Virus record (IMG/VR): IMGVR_UViG_3300005534_000022
Coordinates: 1 to 43,901 of that record
Strand: one strand, 5' to 3'
DNA: 43,901 nt
Source: a virus
The notes beneath the pieces were generated by a model. The model was not told the DNA's origin. It was given only the letters and a program-made list of their open reading frames with translations, and made no database searches. This document shows positions 24,479 to 32,196 of this stretch, in pieces (the first letter of the stretch is position 1; the number at the start of each line of letters is the position of its first letter). A program made the translations under genes and the position numbers.

Positions 24479-24685
24479 TTAGATGGTCCGTAGGAGCGGC
24501 GTAAATGTCATCGGGCCGCACGTGTTCGGAAACTGCGGTGAATACGGATATGGCGCTGTCATCGGGTACGGCACGGTCGCCGGTTGAACTGGCGGCACGC
24601 CTATCGAGGGAGAGCAGGCGCAGAAATCGACATGCGGCGCATTCATTCTTTGGCAGCGAGGGCATTCCCAGGGTTTGTGTTCCAT
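24479..24685 (-). CDS. small zinc-ribbon protein, 68 aa
   Basis: I start it at the ATG at 24685. The longer in-frame reading to 24778 would overlap the plus-strand gene. The 68-residue protein has two cysteine pairs (WECPRCQRMNAPHVDFCAC) near its start, a zinc ribbon, followed by a proline-rich tail (PYPMTAPYPYSPQFP). An AAAGGAG lies 12 bases before the ATG. It is divergent from the plus-strand gene that begins 40 bases away. Function unknown. Confidence 0.6.
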   Translation of the reverse strand: MEHKPWECPRCQRMNAPHVDFCACSPSIGVPPVQPATVPYPMTAPYPYSPQFPNTCGPMTFTPLLRTI

Positions 24686-24724
24686 ATCGTTCTCGCGCTC
24701 CTTTTCTGCTAAGCTCGCCCAGTG

Positions 24725-25375
24725 ATGACGAAGGAAAATCACCGCATCTACGCGCACCGGATCGTTTGGCAAAAACATTGGGTCGAGAGATACTGCCGGA
24801 CGCCGCTGGTCCCTGAGGCGCTATTGATCGACGATGCAGCGCTTCCGTGCCTGCATAAGCCATGGTCCGGATGCGTGCTCAACAATTACTGGTATCTGAC
24901 GGCCCCTAACGAACTCTGCATCGAACAGCCAAGATCTGGGTGGACCGAGGAGAGACGGTCGCAGGCTTTTACCCTCTCAGAGCAGGAGGTTATTACCGCC
25001 GTCTGCCACATCGGAGCAATATCGCCCGAAATGGCCATGGGCGTAGCGCGGATGGCGATGAAACAGATGAACTGTCCGCAATGCAGCCATGCCCTGAAAG
25101 AGCATTTAGAAACTCCCCTGATACTTCAGTTGGAAGCAGAGAAGCCGCCGGATCATGCCTGGTTAAAATGCGTGCGCGGCTGCGGATGCCCCTATTTTTG
25201 CGGCGACATCCCGCTGACGGACTGCTACGTACTCGACTGGTTCCACAGCGCGGAGGGACTAAGCGAACTGGGAAAGTATGCGTCGCAAAACAATCTCCAA
25301 TCGATTCTTGCCGAGTTACACCGTCCGAATCCCGGAGGGCTATGCTGCGCACTCGGCCATCGCCAGAACGCCTAA
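24725..25375 (+). CDS. plus-strand Cys-rich protein, 216 aa (moron-like)
   Basis: Second plus-strand gene inside the leftward structural operon. It has about 216 residues, with clusters CPQCSH near residue 118 and CVRGCGCPYFCGD near 150 that could bind zinc, and a helical middle with VITAVCHIG. There is no recognised family. It is divergent from the zinc-ribbon gene at 24479 and converges on the 55-residue gene at 25372-25539, overlapping by four bases. The likely role is an accessory or host-interaction factor, by analogy with other morons only. Confidence 0.6.
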   Translation: MTKENHRIYAHRIVWQKHWVERYCRTPLVPEALLIDDAALPCLHKPWSGCVLNNYWYLTAPNELCIEQPRSGWTEERRSQAFTLSEQEVITAVCHIGAISPEMAMGVARMAMKQMNCPQCSHALKEHLETPLILQLEAEKPPDHAWLKCVRGCGCPYFCGDIPLTDCYVLDWFHSAEGLSELGKYASQNNLQSILAELHRPNPGGLCCALGHRQNA

Positions 25376-25539
25376 TTCAATCCCAGAAGCAGAAATCCGG
25401 CGAACCACGCTTGCGAGATGGGCCGCACGAAACGGACGTAGAGATATTGCGGCAGCGCGGAAGAGATCGCCACCTGAACGATGTGATCGCGGCCGTCCAA
25501 TTCCCAGTTCTCATAGAGCGTCGTGATTTGAGGCTTCAT
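25372..25539 (-). CDS. short unannotated protein, 55 aa
   Basis: Open reading frame of 56 codons from ATG 25539 to TAG 25372. It starts in a four-base overlap (ATGA) with the stop of the upstream minor head gene, with AAGGCCGC before the ATG serving as ribosome binding site. The protein begins KPQITTLYENWELDGRDH and ends FAGFLLLGLN; a short beta region is followed by a hydrophobic end, consistent with a small virion or membrane-associated protein. Too short for ordinary gene callers, so easily missed. Confidence 0.65.
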   Translation of the reverse strand: MKPQITTLYENWELDGRDHIVQVAISSALPQYLYVRFVRPISQAWFAGFLLLGLN

Positions 25540-26363
25540 GCGGCCTTGGCCTGCTCTTGTTTTTCGCGCGCGCTCAAATCGACCAGCCAGGTATGGCGGC
25601 AGTTAAACCCGCCGCCGGAGATCATGACATTCGGAATTTGTCCGTTGCTCATCTGATCGATCTTTGCCCGCGTGTAGCTCTTGGCGGCTTTCAACAAATG
25701 CTCGCAGAAGGGCCGCGTAATCGAATCGTCCGGCCCGGAGTATACATACTCCAATTCTTCCTCCGGCAGATCGGCTTCGATCCTGCGAAATGTCGCGTCG
25801 GTCATCGTCCGGTAGAACGAGATCTGCGCCGTGTCCGCGATGGTTTTGGCTTTTCCGACGGAGGTTTCAAGGCGCGTCGCCAACATCTCGACCAGGTCCG
25901 AAAACTTCAGACCCGCGATGCTGAACATGGCGCGCTGCATGGTGTTGCGCGCGGCGGTTTCCGCGACCATTTCGAGCGACGTGATGGCGTTCAGCTTCAA
26001 CGCCGTAAACAGATTCAAATCCGAGGCCGTGAACCCGACCGGATGCCCGATACCCAGATATTGCAGGATGTCCTGCAGAAAAACCGTCTGGCCCGTGAAT
26101 TCATTGGTGAAGGAATTCAGCAGTGTGTTATAGCCCGCATCGTCGAGATATTCCATGAAGCGGTCGTCGAGACTGCGGATAATCCGCAGATTTCCCGGCG
26201 TGCGATCCACGGTTCCATCGGTGATCGAAAGCTGTCTCTGGAGATAGCCGGTCAAGGACGCCTGCGCGCGGATCGTAATCATCCGCAGGTGCGTCTCGAA
26301 CGCATCGAGCATGGAATCGAGATACCGCCCGTGCCGTCTGTTGACGTCCGAAAGGTCCGCCAT
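25536..26363 (-). CDS. minor head protein (MuF / SPP1 gp7-like)
   Basis: The 275-residue protein is helical through residue 200, then ends with the family signature: YSGPDDSITRPFCEHLL followed by GGGFNCRHTW. This is the head morphogenesis (MuF/SPP1 gp7) C-terminal domain, with a cysteine pair around CEH and NCRHTW. It is normally found near the portal and is needed for early head assembly or is ejected with the DNA. Here it lies downstream of the coat and connector genes, an unusual order. Confidence 0.75.
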   Translation of the reverse strand: MADLSDVNRRHGRYLDSMLDAFETHLRMITIRAQASLTGYLQRQLSITDGTVDRTPGNLRIIRSLDDRFMEYLDDAGYNTLLNSFTNEFTGQTVFLQDILQYLGIGHPVGFTASDLNLFTALKLNAITSLEMVAETAARNTMQRAMFSIAGLKFSDLVEMLATRLETSVGKAKTIADTAQISFYRTMTDATFRRIEADLPEEELEYVYSGPDDSITRPFCEHLLKAAKSYTRAKIDQMSNGQIPNVMISGGGFNCRHTWLVDLSAREKQEQAKAA

Positions 26364-26669
26364 TTAGCGCTGGTACCCGAAGCCGGTATATTTTCCGGCG
26401 CCGCTGGTCGATTTCACCGTGATCTTCGAGGGATCGATCACGTCGGAATCGTATTCGTCTCCTACGATGAACGTTCCGCCAGGCGACAATTTCGCCATGA
26501 GCTTCACGCTCACCGGGTCGGTGGCATAGAGCAGGATGTACTCGCTGGCGGAATTCGCCTGGTCCGCCTGGACCAGCAGTTTATTGACATTCCCCGTCGA
26601 GACGAGGACGGTGTCGAGCGTCACGCCTCCCGTGGTCGCGGTGGGGTTGTCGAGTCCGAAAATTGCCAT
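26364..26669 (-). CDS. small structural protein, 101 aa
   Basis: A 101-residue protein with repeated beta strands (GGVTLDTVLVSTGNVNK and EYILLYATDPVSVKLM) and the end GKYTGFGYQR. The composition (low Cys, high Thr/Ser/Val) is that of a virion surface or ring protein. It directly abuts the minor head gene (stop/start adjacent) and follows the connector gene. Function unknown. Confidence 0.55.
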   Translation of the reverse strand: MAIFGLDNPTATTGGVTLDTVLVSTGNVNKLLVQADQANSASEYILLYATDPVSVKLMAKLSPGGTFIVGDEYDSDVIDPSKITVKSTSGAGKYTGFGYQR

Positions 26670-26689
26670 GTGATCTTTTTCCTTTTCCT

Positions 26690-27643
26690 TCAGGCCCTTT
26701 GCAGCACATTCTCAAATGCGTAATTTGCGTCCGGTAGTTGTCCGGGATCGAGCGCCGCGCCGGGTGCCGGGAAAAACGTAAACGTGGGCGTCGCAATCGG
26801 AACCGGCGTCGCGTTTTGAAGCATCGGCGTTCCGCCCGTGGGAGCCGCGTACACGTTCCAGCCGGAAGCGATCAAAGGCGAAAGCACGCCGTCCGCAAAT
26901 GTGGAACTGCCGTATGGCTTTCCATTCGGCGGATTCAACGACGCGATACTCACTTCGATCAATTCATTGAGCGGCAGCGTGAAGGTCAGCACCGCCGAAG
27001 GCCCGCTTTCGCAATTCTGTTTGCTGACCGGCGAAACGTAGCGCGTCTGATCGACCCAGGTGATCGCGATGTCGTAAAGCGCTTGCGGCGACGATCCGCC
27101 GGATACCGCGCTCAGATTCGAGGCGTCCCAGGTTCCCGCATTAAATTCGTGAAGCGCTCCGGGGCAGGGAAGCGGCTGCAATACAATCGGCAGTCCTTTG
27201 CGCCAGAGGCTCGCCGCATGGCAGCGTTCGTCCGCTTGAAAGCGCTGCAATTTGGATTCGTAGCGATCTTTCCCGAGACGCGCGCTCGCGTCCCGGTAGA
27301 ACAGAACCAGCGCGCGATAGACCATCCAGCGCGCGAGCGGCGGCAGCCGGTTCGCAGATGGGTCCGTCACGATCACCTGACCCAGGAAAAAGCGGGAGCG
27401 GCTCACGCCCATTCCATAGTTGGTGAGCAGCGTCGCCATCTGAATTCCGGCGCCGGCGAGCAGATTGACGTACCCGCCGAACGAGTCCATGCGCTCGAAG
27501 AGAGCGTCCGCGCACTCGTCCCAGGCTTGATGACAGATCCCGGAAACGTCGATGCTTTGCACGGACGCAACGGAAGTAATCTCGGAATCGAGATTTGTCA
27601 GCAGCTCCGGCGTGATGACGTCCGAATCGGTATAGAGGGCCAC
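26690..27643 (-). CDS. head-tail connector-like protein with added beta domains
   Basis: A 317-residue protein. The first ~150 residues are helical with ALYTDSDVITPELLTN and a WMVYRALVLFYRDASARLG block, like head-completion/adaptor proteins. The second half (ALYDIAITWVDQTRYV onward) looks like one or two fibronectin-type beta modules, with proline-rich linkers at the end. It follows the coat-associated gene and precedes the small structural protein, fitting the neck of the capsid. The connector assignment is by order and fold style. Confidence 0.55.
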   Translation of the reverse strand: MALYTDSDVITPELLTNLDSEITSVASVQSIDVSGICHQAWDECADALFERMDSFGGYVNLLAGAGIQMATLLTNYGMGVSRSRFFLGQVIVTDPSANRLPPLARWMVYRALVLFYRDASARLGKDRYESKLQRFQADERCHAASLWRKGLPIVLQPLPCPGALHEFNAGTWDASNLSAVSGGSSPQALYDIAITWVDQTRYVSPVSKQNCESGPSAVLTFTLPLNELIEVSIASLNPPNGKPYGSSTFADGVLSPLIASGWNVYAAPTGGTPMLQNATPVPIATPTFTFFPAPGAALDPGQLPDANYAFENVLQRA

Positions 27644-27644
27644 G

Positions 27645-28010
27645 TTATTTCTTGAGCTTCGCTTTGGCGTCCGCGCTTCCGTCGTGCTCCGGTTGATCTT
27701 CGACGCGGCTGACGATCACGCCGGGGGCGAGCGTGATATTGATGGGCTGTTTCCGGTCCAATTCTTTTTTGGCGTTTTCGGCGGCATTGCGCCGATCGGC
27801 GGCGATGTGCCGCTCGATCTCCTCGGGCGTGGCCAGCCGATGGGTCGCCCGCGCAATGCAGCGCGCCGCGACTTCGCGATTGACCTGCGTAACCGATCCG
27901 CCCCGGTTGTTGCTGTTCTCCTCATCGTCGAGCGACATCACGTAATAGTCGTCGGCGGTGAGCGATTCGCGCTGCCGCTGAACCTTCTGCCAGAATTTTC
28001 TCTGATCCAT
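27645..28010 (-). CDS. hypothetical head-region protein, 121 aa
   Basis: A 121-residue charged, mostly helical protein (KFWQKVQRQRESLTADDYY, EEIERHIAADRRNAAENAK). The middle has the block NNRGGSVTQVNREVAARCI. Its end (AKAKLKK) is basic. It lies between the coat protein terminator and the connector gene, only one base from the next gene's start. It may be a head-completion or maturation factor; no family is recognised. Confidence 0.55.
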   Translation of the reverse strand: MDQRKFWQKVQRQRESLTADDYYVMSLDDEENSNNRGGSVTQVNREVAARCIARATHRLATPEEIERHIAADRRNAAENAKKELDRKQPINITLAPGVIVSRVEDQPEHDGSADAKAKLKK

Positions 28011-28028
28011 AAACTCTCTCTCTTCGGG

Positions 28029-28058
28029 AAAAAAGGCCGGCGGGATAAAGCCGCCGGC
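28029..28058 (-). terminator. intrinsic terminator after the major capsid gene
   Basis: Reading leftward, an 8-bp perfect stem GCCGGCGG / CCGCCGGC (28036-28058, seven-base loop) is followed by C and six T residues (28029-28034). It lies just after the coat protein stop, so it probably cuts transcript levels for genes beyond the capsid gene. Confidence 0.85.
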
Positions 28059-28083
28059 TCTTCAAAGGGCCATGAAAGCCGGC

Positions 28084-29007
28084 TTAGGTGGTGACCTGAA
28101 CGGCGAATTCGTTGCGGAGCTTGCCGACGCCATAGAGCACGTCAACCGTGAATTGCTGCGCTAATGTGTTCGGCTGGTAGCTCATGATCACACGCAAGCC
28201 GAAGTTGCCCAGTTCGGCGTACTCGGCGATCGCGCCGGTCCCCGGAAGGGGTTGCGGCAGCCGCCGGATGACCAGGCCCATTGCGTCTCTGGCAAACGCG
28301 AGATTATGCGTCGCAATCGTCGGGGACACGCCGGTTTTCTGCACGAGCTGCGACCGGAAAATGAAAAAGTCCTTCAGCCTGCCGACGGTGCCGGATTCGA
28401 TGACGTTGATGTTGCCCTGCAACCCCGCGGCGATCGTCTGCAATTCGCTGAAGCGCGGAATCTGGCGCAACGCTCCGTAGGTACCGGAATCCACCACCAG
28501 ATATTTCTGGAGCGTGGCTGGCACCTTGGCATCGAACAATGCTTTTTCGGCGGAATCGAGCACCGCTTCGGTGATGGTGGTCGCGGCGGTTCCGACGGCC
28601 GTGTTGAACGTGAATTCCGGGTAGAGCGAGAGCAGGTCGGACTCGATCTTTTCCGCGATCGCAATGACCGCCGGCTGCATGTAGATCTTCAATAGATCCG
28701 GGACGGCCAGAACCTTCGTGATATCGGGAATCTGGAAGGTCGCCTCGGCGTGCGTGTTGAGCACGATCTGCGCGTTTCCGAGATTCGGATTCTGGGTTGT
28801 GACGCTGCCGCCTTCCGCGATGTTGTTGGCGGTCAACTGCGCGGGAATCGGCACATTGACCGTATCGCCCGACTGGGCGAGGGTGGGCTCGTAATCGCGG
28901 TTGACGAGGTTTCCCATTACAAGATTCGACATAAGGGCCGGGAGCGCGTCCACGGCCACGAGCTTAACGATCGCGTTCGCGACGTTCGCTGATGTAATTG
29001 CAGGCAT
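28084..29007 (-). CDS. major capsid protein (P22 coat-like)
   Basis: A 307-residue protein with a strong ribosome binding site (TTAGGAGA) before its ATG. It contains NLVNRDYEPTLAQSGDTVNVP near residues 31-50, matching the P22-type coat family ('xRDYExxxAxxGDTVNIxxP'), and the end LAQQFTVDVLYGVGKLRNE. It assembles the icosahedral shell from the scaffold encoded just upstream, and is followed by a strong terminator, as expected for the most abundant virion protein. Confidence 0.85.
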   Translation of the reverse strand: MPAITSANVANAIVKLVAVDALPALMSNLVMGNLVNRDYEPTLAQSGDTVNVPIPAQLTANNIAEGGSVTTQNPNLGNAQIVLNTHAEATFQIPDITKVLAVPDLLKIYMQPAVIAIAEKIESDLLSLYPEFTFNTAVGTAATTITEAVLDSAEKALFDAKVPATLQKYLVVDSGTYGALRQIPRFSELQTIAAGLQGNINVIESGTVGRLKDFFIFRSQLVQKTGVSPTIATHNLAFARDAMGLVIRRLPQPLPGTGAIAEYAELGNFGLRVIMSYQPNTLAQQFTVDVLYGVGKLRNEFAVQVTT

Positions 29008-29056
29008 TTGTTTCTCCTAAGAGCTTGATTTTTTCTGGCCGATGCTGGATCGATCT

Positions 29057-29755
29057 CTACTGGCCGAGTAGCGCTTGCTTGGCGACGCGGGCGATGTGCT
29101 CCCGCACGCGCTGGATCTCTTCCGGCTTGGCGCCGGTCCTGATTTCGTTCATGTCCGGGACGTCTTGTTTTCTGCCGCCCTGATTGTGGGCGCCCGACCC
29201 GGAGCGTTCGACGCCCGCGAGATAGTAATTATTCAGAGCCAATTGCGCGTCGATGTATTCCTTGGCCGGGGTTACCCCATCGGGGCCGACCAGAGTTTCA
29301 CCGTCCTGCGCCCGCTTGATTTGCAGGCTCATGATGGTGAGAAAGTTTTCCTTCGCGTTGTCGTCCGCGTAGACGTAATTCGAGGTCATGCTGCGGATCG
29401 TGCTGATGCGGTCCTTTTCCTCCGAGCGCTTGGCGATCTGCTCGCGTTCCTTCACTTCGTCCTTGAGCTGCTTGTGGACGTCGGAAAGCTGGCGCTGCAA
29501 AACGGTCACGACGGAACGGTCAACGGTCGCGGGCGCATCTTTCGGGGGCTCTGGCGCGGGAGGAGGAGGCTCGGGCGGATCGGGCGGAGGCGCAGGCTTC
29601 AATGCGGCGAGCTTGGTATCGATGACTTGCTCGACTTTGCCGAGGAATTGCGTCATGAAGGCGTTGACATCGAATGGAGGCGCGGCCGGGGGAGTTCCTC
29701 CGCCGGCGGGAGCTGGGTCGGGGTCCATGAGAGGACCCGTGAGAAATTTGTGCAT
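29057..29755 (-). CDS. scaffolding-like protein
   Basis: A 232-residue protein, proline-rich in its first third (PAPAGGGTPPAAPPFD and a PPPPAPEPP run), followed by a long charged coiled coil (SDVHKQLKDEVKEREQIAKR). The C-terminus ends in helical basic residues (REHIARVAKQALLGQ). A proline-rich arm, coiled coil and basic end immediately upstream of a P22-like coat gene describe a phage scaffolding protein, which guides capsid assembly and then leaves. An alternative ATG at 29728 is equally possible. Confidence 0.65.
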   Translation of the reverse strand: MHKFLTGPLMDPDPAPAGGGTPPAAPPFDVNAFMTQFLGKVEQVIDTKLAALKPAPPPDPPEPPPPAPEPPKDAPATVDRSVVTVLQRQLSDVHKQLKDEVKEREQIAKRSEEKDRISTIRSMTSNYVYADDNAKENFLTIMSLQIKRAQDGETLVGPDGVTPAKEYIDAQLALNNYYLAGVERSGSGAHNQGGRKQDVPDMNEIRTGAKPEEIQRVREHIARVAKQALLGQ

Positions 29756-29774
29756 AAAAGATTGGGGTGACTAC

Positions 29775-31298
29775 CTATGCGGCTTCGCGCGCCGCTATTT
29801 TGGCGAGCGAAGTTTCAAGCGAGTGCCCGAACGTTCCGGCCTGCGCCTGTTGCTGCATCTGCGCGCGCTCGGATTTGGTGGGAGCGGTTTCGATTTCCTG
29901 CGCTACCTTATCGCGCAATTGAGAACTGGAAGCGTCTTCCATGAAGTGCAGCGCGGCGCGTTTCAGAGCGAATTTTTCAAACGTGTCCGAAGGGATATTG
30001 AGATCGAGGGCGGCCTGCACCGATACAATTTCTCCCAGCTCGTCGCGATCCTCGAAAGCGAAGCCCTGGATTTCGATGGCCAGATCCGGCGGCATGGCCG
30101 AGGCGTAGGCGGCGTCTTCGATGGTCTGCCGCGTTGCCTCGCGCAGGATCGCGCCGAATTCGTTCAGCACGTCGGAAGACGGCGCCATATCCAGTTCCTT
30201 CGAGTAGCCGGAAGATGCGGAAGCCGAAGCCGACGAGGATCTGCCCTGCGCCTGCAGATACATCTGCCGGTAGATTTCTTCTCTCAGCGAGGCGATGCGA
30301 TCCGCCGCCACTTTGTAGGATCTGCCGGCCGGCTCCGTGTAGCTGAAGGTGTCTCCGGTCGATAGTTTGATGTAAGCCGTTTCGGAGATTTTCGGCGGCT
30401 CCAGATAATCTCCGGTGATGACAGCCACCGGAAGGCAGCCCATCATCAGCGCCCATTGATAGGCATTATCCTGATTCAGATGTGCCAAGACTTGCGGGAA
30501 GACCCGGTATCCCAGGCGTAGACCATGCGGCAGGGAAATGCGGCGCACCGGAACCCGTCCCGTCCCCGCTAAGGCGTGTGGACCTTCGGCGACGAGCTGC
30601 GCCATGCGCTCGTCCGCCGTCCCCAGGCTTTGCCCATCCGCCCGGACGCTTTCGTAGACCCGGAACCGATCGGTGTCGAAGTAATACCAGCGGTCGGTGA
30701 TGGCGGGGGTTCCGCCCAATTCCTGCTGCCGCTCTTCCGTCCGAATTACGATCCAGGCGAGATTCCCGTAGCGGTCGTCGCCCCAGTTGATTACCTGCTG
30801 CGGCGTGAAATTGATGAGATACGGATCGAGCGCGCCGCTGAGTCTCTGCTGCCTCAGATTGAGATTGCGCTCCGCCGCCGGCAAATCGAGCAGACAGTAA
30901 GAGACGCCGTAAAGCACAGCCGCCTCAAACCACTGCTTCGGCATTTGTATCAGCGTTGTGCCGGCGCGATCGCAATTCGCGAGAAATGGAGCGAGCGGAT
31001 TGTCTGCGATTTCCTCGCCGCCCGCTGTCGTCAGATGGATGCTGAGCGGCTGTTCGGCGAGCTTCGAGGTGTACCAGCCGATCGCGCCGCCCAGGATGTT
31101 CTGGTAAATGAACTGACTCAGACGCGCGGAATAGACCTGGCCCGGCTCCGCGGGACGGCTCCACAGAAAATTAGAGGCCCGCTGTTTAATGGCCCAGCCG
31201 CCCTCGTAGAGAAGGTCGATCTGTTCCCAGAACTGATGAAATTCAATCCACTCGGGATGTTTCTGATCGAGAGCGGATACGGATAGTGAGCCGGGCAT
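29775..31298 (-). CDS. portal protein
   Basis: A 507-residue protein. It begins with an EFHQFWEQIDLLYEGGWAIKQR helical block and continues with LNQDNAYQWALMMGCLPVAVITG around residues 275-297, the portal wing/stem region. Its end has a coiled coil (SERAQMQQQAQAGTFG). Length and position, between the terminase genes and the scaffold, match SPP1 gp6/DUF4055-type portals, the dodecameric ring through which DNA is packaged. Confidence 0.8.
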   Translation of the reverse strand: MPGSLSVSALDQKHPEWIEFHQFWEQIDLLYEGGWAIKQRASNFLWSRPAEPGQVYSARLSQFIYQNILGGAIGWYTSKLAEQPLSIHLTTAGGEEIADNPLAPFLANCDRAGTTLIQMPKQWFEAAVLYGVSYCLLDLPAAERNLNLRQQRLSGALDPYLINFTPQQVINWGDDRYGNLAWIVIRTEERQQELGGTPAITDRWYYFDTDRFRVYESVRADGQSLGTADERMAQLVAEGPHALAGTGRVPVRRISLPHGLRLGYRVFPQVLAHLNQDNAYQWALMMGCLPVAVITGDYLEPPKISETAYIKLSTGDTFSYTEPAGRSYKVAADRIASLREEIYRQMYLQAQGRSSSASASASSGYSKELDMAPSSDVLNEFGAILREATRQTIEDAAYASAMPPDLAIEIQGFAFEDRDELGEIVSVQAALDLNIPSDTFEKFALKRAALHFMEDASSSQLRDKVAQEIETAPTKSERAQMQQQAQAGTFGHSLETSLAKIAAREAA

Positions 31299-31312
31299 GA
31301 TTGATTCGGAGT

Positions 31313-31430
31313 TTTCCCGTAATGCGAAAAAACGGAAGGCGTCAGAACGTCAGAAAACGTGCCATGAGGAGGCGGCCCGTTTTCCCGTTCTGGCGCGGAG
31401 GACCGCCGCGCCGCGACGCCTTCCGGGAAA
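31313..31430 (-). promoter_or_regulatory. structured leader: multi-stem element upstream of the portal gene
   Basis: Nested complementary segments: outer stem 31334-31343 with 31415-31424 (GGAAGGCGTC / GACGCCTTCC), extended by 31313-31319 with 31424-31430 across an internal loop; inside are hairpins 31353-31359 with 31378-31384 and 31392-31398 with 31406-31412. Together they form a three-way junction in the noncoding gap before the portal start. It could be a leader RNA, packaging signal or regulatory structure. Confidence 0.45.
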
Positions 31431-31436
31431 GGCGCA

Positions 31437-31466
31437 TAACTTAACAAATAGCTTCTTGTTAAGTTA
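31437..31466. repeat. AT-rich 11-bp inverted repeat
   Basis: TAACTTAACAA (31437-31447) and TTGTTAAGTTA (31456-31466) are perfect complements around an eight-base loop. It has no T-run on either side, so a terminator is unlikely. Its AT richness stands out in GC-rich DNA and suggests a protein-binding dyad. Confidence 0.6.
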
Positions 31467-31480
31467 CGGGCCATTAAGGA

Positions 31481-32140
31481 TTAGTACTCAAGCCAAAGGC
31501 TTATGTTCGCGGTACCCGCGCTATCGAGCGCCTGCACATACAACCGCAGACGGGCGCTGGTTACGCCGAAGCGGTTATCGGGCACGTTGTAGCTTCTCCA
31601 GGTCTTGGAGATTCCGGTGTGTGGAACCGTGCCGGAGATATGGAAGACTTCCAGCGTGCGGATATCCGATACAAAACCGTCCGCCGATTCCTGAATCGAG
31701 ACCAGCGCTTTTTTGCTGGCCGTCATGGAGTCGATGGAAGCCTTGATCGTGAAATCGCCGCTGATGCCGGAAATATCATAGGCCATCGTCACGACGCCGC
31801 CGGAGGTATAAGCGCCGGTGCCGGTGATGCCGGTTGTCAGATTCGCGTCGGAATAAAAGCCGAAGGTGGTTGTGCTATAGCTGGTTACCTTGGCATAGCC
31901 GACCGTGTTGTCGGTCGTGGTCCCGCCGACGCCGGTAATCTGGATGGCATCGCCATCTTGCAGATTGTGGGCGGCCGAGCAGGTGATGACGGAAGGCGTC
32001 GCCACGGAAGCGCCGGAGACGCTGCAGCCGAATGCGCCGGTAGCCGCGTGCGCGCGGTTCGATTCGATCGGATAGACCGTCGCGGCGAAAGCCGGCGCGA
32101 TCGCCAGCATGAAAGCAAGTGACAGAGTTAGTTTCTTCAT
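31481..32140 (-). CDS. secreted-type protein with FCCH-like repeat, 219 aa
   Basis: The ATG at 32140 is preceded by AAGGA and opens a clear Sec signal peptide (KKLTLSLAFMLAIAPAFA). The mature part is a beta-rich module with CSAAHNLQDGDAIQITGVGG and GTGAYTSGGVV, similar to the FCCH-type repeats common in virion and surface proteins. A signal peptide on a protein encoded between terminase and portal is unexpected and suggests export to the periplasm or insertion in the host envelope. An upstream in-frame extension overlaps the terminase gene and is not needed. Confidence 0.65.
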   Translation of the reverse strand: MKKLTLSLAFMLAIAPAFAATVYPIESNRAHAATGAFGCSVSGASVATPSVITCSAAHNLQDGDAIQITGVGGTTTDNTVGYAKVTSYSTTTFGFYSDANLTTGITGTGAYTSGGVVTMAYDISGISGDFTIKASIDSMTASKKALVSIQESADGFVSDIRTLEVFHISGTVPHTGISKTWRSYNVPDNRFGVTSARLRLYVQALDSAGTANISLWLEY

Positions 32141-32196
32141 GAGTTTGTTTTTCCTTGGTGCGGCGGTTGGCCGCGAAATTTTGGTGAAGCGCCGCG

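Noticed and set aside
31297-31746. Plus-strand 149-residue reading across the portal leader
   Set aside because: Antisense to the secreted protein gene and rich in Arg/Cys, a typical GC-rich shadow.
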